Source: Duganella rivi (GTDB lineage Bacteria; Pseudomonadota; Gammaproteobacteria; Burkholderiales; Burkholderiaceae_D). Taken from it: a DNA stretch of 64,000 bases. The notes below the pieces were generated by a model, which saw nothing but the letters and a program-made list of their open reading frames with translations, was not told where the DNA came from and did no database searches. Below, piece after piece: positions 61,565 to 64,000 of the stretch. The stretch is from NCBI RefSeq assembly GCF_009857435.1, contig NZ_WWCK01000001.1:248001-312000 (forward strand), written 5' to 3'. Positions within the stretch are counted from its first letter, which is position 1; every line of letters begins with the position of its first letter. The translations under genes were made by a program, and so were the position numbers.

Positions 61565-64000
61565 ATGAATCACAATTCGAATAACATCAAGATGTCCAAA
61601 CTAACGCCTATCGCCACTGCGGCTGCGATCCTGACGCTGAGCGTCTCGATGAACGCCTACGCGCAACAGGCCGCAACCGAGAAAGAGCCGGAGACCGTCA
61701 TCGTGAGCGGTATCCGCGGTTCGCTGCAGCAGTCGCTGTCGGTGAAGCGCAATGCGTCGGCCAACGTCGACGTCATCACTGCGGAAGACGTGGGCAAGAT
61801 GCCTGACAAGAACGTGGCCGACTCGCTGCAGCGCGTGCCGGGCGTGAACATCTCCACCTCGGGCGCAGGCTCGGGCGGCTTCGACGAAAACGACCGCGTG
61901 TCGATGCGCGGCACCGCGCCGTCGCTGACCCAGACCCTGATCAACGGCCACGCCGTATCGTCGGGCGACTGGTTCGTGCTGGATCAAGTGGGCGGCGCCG
62001 TGGGCCGTTCGGCGTCGTACTCGCTGCTGCCGTCGGAGATCGTCGGCCAGGTGATCGTGCACAAATCGCCAACCGCTGATCAAATCGAAGGTGGTTCGAG
62101 CGGCTCGATCGACATCAAGACCCGACACCCGCTGGACTTCAAGAATCCGATCTCGCTGGAAGCGACCGTGCAAGCGGTGTACGCCACCCTGCCGGAAAAA
62201 ACCGATCCACAATTCAGTGGCCTGTTCAACTGGAAGAACGAAGCCGGCACGCTGGGCCTGATGGTGCAAGGCTTCTCGGAAAAACGCTCGCTGCGCCGCG
62301 ATGGCCAGGAGCTGCTGCAGTGGACTCAGGTTGCACCGACCAACGCCGCCGTTAAAACCAATCCTGACCTGGCCAACGTCTGGTTCCCGCGCCTGATCGG
62401 CTCCTCGCTGTTCCAGCAAGAGCGCAAGCGTAAAGGCGGTTTGATCGACCTGCAATTCAAGCCTAGCCGCGACCTGTCGCTGGAAGCGACCTACTTCCGC
62501 TCGAAGATGGACGCGTCGAACTACAACACCAACTACATGACCGACATGAATGGCTCGGGCATGCTGGGTTCCGGCGTAGCGCCTGATCCAGGCTATGTAA
62601 TCCGCAACGGCACGCTGGTGTCGGCATCGTTCACCAACAAGGGCACCGCCGCTGCACCACTGCGCTACGGTATCGTCGACAACATCGTGCGTGAAGGCGC
62701 TTACGCCCAGACCGAGTTCTTCGACCTGGACGGCAAATGGCGTCCAACCGACCGACTGACCCTGACCGCCAAAGCCGGTACCACCAAGGGCAAAGGCGTC
62801 ACTCCAAGCCAGGGCGTGTTTGAAGGTGACGTCAACAACTCGGGCGCCAGCTACCAGTTGAACGGCATGGGCTCCCCGGCCACCGTCAAGTTCCCGAACA
62901 TCGACGTATCGAAGTTCACCGGTACCCCGCTGGACTGGGTGTTCGGCGTATCGCCGGCATCGACCGACGACAAAGAGAGCTATGGCCAGATCGACGCGGC
63001 CTTCTCGCTGGACGCAGGCCCGCTGCGTGAAATCAAATTCGGCGCGCGTGCTACGCACCACACCCGCTCCAACTTCGAAGTGGCGCAGGGCCCTAACTGG
63101 TCTAACACCGACGTCGGCGGCACCAGCACCAACCCGGCATGGAACGGCACCACCTACCCTGGCAACTTCGGTAACGATCTGGGTGGCGACTTCCCTAAAA
63201 ACGTCTGGATGCTCGATCCTGGCATCTTGAACGCATGGGGCGACCTGCACTCGAACCGCGACATCAGCCGCACCTACTACCAGGACATGTTCGACCTGAC
63301 CGAGAAGACCAAGGCGATCTACGTCCAGGGTGAACTGGAAGGCGAAGGCTGGAGCGGTAACGTCGGCGTGCGCCTGGTTCGTACCGAAGGCACCTCGAAC
63401 GGCTACCAGATCCTGCCGAACCAGCCCGCCGGCGAAACGCTGCCTGCGTATCCATGGGGCGGTTTCGTCAAGAAGACTGCCATCGACAACAACACCACCA
63501 TCCCGCTGCCTAGCCTGAACTTGAAGTTCGACCTGCGCTCGGATCTGGTGGCGCGTGTTGGCGTGTCGCGCACCATGACCCGTCCTGACTACGGCGCATT
63601 GGGCGGCGCAGTGCTGCTGACCGACGAAACCCACACCGGTAACGGCGGTAACTCGCACCTGAAGCCAGTCAAGTCGAACAACCTGGACGCAACGCTGCAA
63701 TGGTACTTCGCACCGCGCGCCCTGCTGTCGGCCGGTGTCTTCATCATGGACCTGAAAGACTACGTGGGCTACGGCGTCAGCACCGGCACCTTCATCGACA
63801 CCCGCGCTTCGCAAGAGCAGAAGAAGCCAGTGTTCGCGACCTACTCGATCACCTCGCCGATCAACGTTGGCGCCAAGGTCAAAGGTCTTGAGCTGAACGC
63901 GCAAGTACCGGTAGGCGGCGGCTGGGGTATCGACGGTAACGTCACGCTGGCCGACTCGCACCTGGACTTCGGTGCTTGCCCTGCGATGCAAACCGCAACC
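61565..64000 (+). CDS. TonB-dependent receptor for chitin oligosaccharides, cut by the window edge
   Basis: The first 812 codons of an outer-membrane receptor starting at ATG 61565 with GGGAGG upstream. A signal peptide (PIATAAAILTLSVSMNAYAQ) is followed by a TonB-box-like ETVIVSGIRGSLQQS and the plug (DVGKMPDKNVADSLQRVPGV), then beta-barrel strands. This layout (TIGR01782 type) is typical of large carbohydrate receptors. It lies beside the chitinase and shares the operator candidate, so chitooligosaccharide uptake is likely. The C-terminus is outside the window. Confidence 0.93.
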   Translation, partial: MNHNSNNIKMSKLTPIATAAAILTLSVSMNAYAQQAATEKEPETVIVSGIRGSLQQSLSVKRNASANVDVITAEDVGKMPDKNVADSLQRVPGVNISTSGAGSGGFDENDRVSMRGTAPSLTQTLINGHAVSSGDWFVLDQVGGAVGRSASYSLLPSEIVGQVIVHKSPTADQIEGGSSGSIDIKTRHPLDFKNPISLEATVQAVYATLPEKTDPQFSGLFNWKNEAGTLGLMVQGFSEKRSLRRDGQELLQWTQVAPTNAAVKTNPDLANVWFPRLIGSSLFQQERKRKGGLIDLQFKPSRDLSLEATYFRSKMDASNYNTNYMTDMNGSGMLGSGVAPDPGYVIRNGTLVSASFTNKGTAAAPLRYGIVDNIVREGAYAQTEFFDLDGKWRPTDRLTLTAKAGTTKGKGVTPSQGVFEGDVNNSGASYQLNGMGSPATVKFPNIDVSKFTGTPLDWVFGVSPASTDDKESYGQIDAAFSLDAGPLREIKFGARATHHTRSNFEVAQGPNWSNTDVGGTSTNPAWNGTTYPGNFGNDLGGDFPKNVWMLDPGILNAWGDLHSNRDISRTYYQDMFDLTEKTKAIYVQGELEGEGWSGNVGVRLVRTEGTSNGYQILPNQPAGETLPAYPWGGFVKKTAIDNNTTIPLPSLNLKFDLRSDLVARVGVSRTMTRPDYGALGGAVLLTDETHTGNGGNSHLKPVKSNNLDATLQWYFAPRALLSAGVFIMDLKDYVGYGVSTGTFIDTRASQEQKKPVFATYSITSPINVGAKVKGLELNAQVPVGGGWGIDGNVTLADSHLDFGACPAMQTAT

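Noticed and set aside
61601..63991. Minus-strand 796-residue open frame
   Set aside because: It is antisense to a clear TonB-dependent receptor whose frame shows signal peptide, plug and barrel features; the antisense frame has low-complexity Val/Gln/His/Arg composition.
1..64000. CRISPR array, rRNA or tRNA genes
   Set aside because: I saw no regularly spaced direct repeats with unique spacers, no rRNA signatures and no tRNA cloverleaf apart from the tRNA-like part of tmRNA.

Overview
The window looks like the chromosome of a high-GC betaproteobacterium of the family Oxalobacteraceae (Duganella/Massilia/Janthinobacterium-like). This rests on a tmRNA whose tag reads ANDNSYALAA, dense GC-rich coding with betaproteobacterial families (FimV-like, GspA/GspB, a PEP-CTERM-like mini-protein, DUF692/DUF2063), and a chitin/N-acetylglucosamine locus with a TonB-dependent receptor. 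The genus is inference.

Positions 1 to about 16353 are one end of an integrated temperate phage or phage-derived element that continues off the left edge. A structural-type gene is cut by the edge. Leftward genes are a Toprim primase-helicase, small genes, a CII-like regulator and a Cro-like repressor. A CI-like repressor faces right. A second rightward operon (6830-14069) carries about 16 tightly overlapping small genes, a DUF2303 protein, a 653-residue cytosine-C5 methyltransferase with an internal repeat array, an excisionase and a tyrosine integrase (13949-15136). The leftward and rightward early promoters are near-copies of one promoter-operator module (5138-5181 and 6752-6793), so one repressor probably silences both. 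A two-gene cargo unit on the opposite strand (15170-15907) lies between the integrase and the attachment end. The element ends at the 3' end of the tmRNA gene ssrA (16354-16713, minus strand), a classic integrase target.

From 16714 to about 47000 is ordinary chromosome: a TetR regulator; an overlapping leftward operon of a nicotinamidase-like hydrolase, pncB and a membrane PAS-GGDEF-EAL protein; azoR divergent from a LysR gene; a CbpA-type co-chaperone with a beta/gamma-crystallin protein; a MATE exporter; an S9 peptidase; stress, HDOD and FliT-like proteins; an aminotransferase; a FimV-like protein; fumC; a bufferin-type copper-metallophore locus (DUF2282 precursor plus a fused DUF692-DUF2063 enzyme); mobB; and gspB/gspA separated by an opposite-strand ArsR-SRPBCC-Gfa cassette.

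From about 47000 to the right edge is a chitin/N-acetylglucosamine utilisation locus. It holds GlcNAc kinase, a GntR regulator, NagA, a SIS-domain deaminase, an ABC sugar importer with its own ATPase, a cytoplasmic NagZ-type GH3 hexosaminidase, an AmpG-like permease, a TPR protein, a secreted GH18 chitinase, a second GntR regulator and a TonB-dependent receptor cut by the right edge. The inferred flow is secreted chitinase, outer-membrane uptake, ABC or permease import, cytoplasmic hydrolysis, then kinase, deacetylase and deaminase to fructose-6-phosphate. An 18-bp direct-repeat operator candidate occurs upstream of the kinase operon, the second GntR gene and the receptor. A 48-bp element built on a perfect 30-bp palindrome occurs at 31928-31975 and 50960-51007; the second copy lies inside the 5' coding region of the sugar-binding protein.
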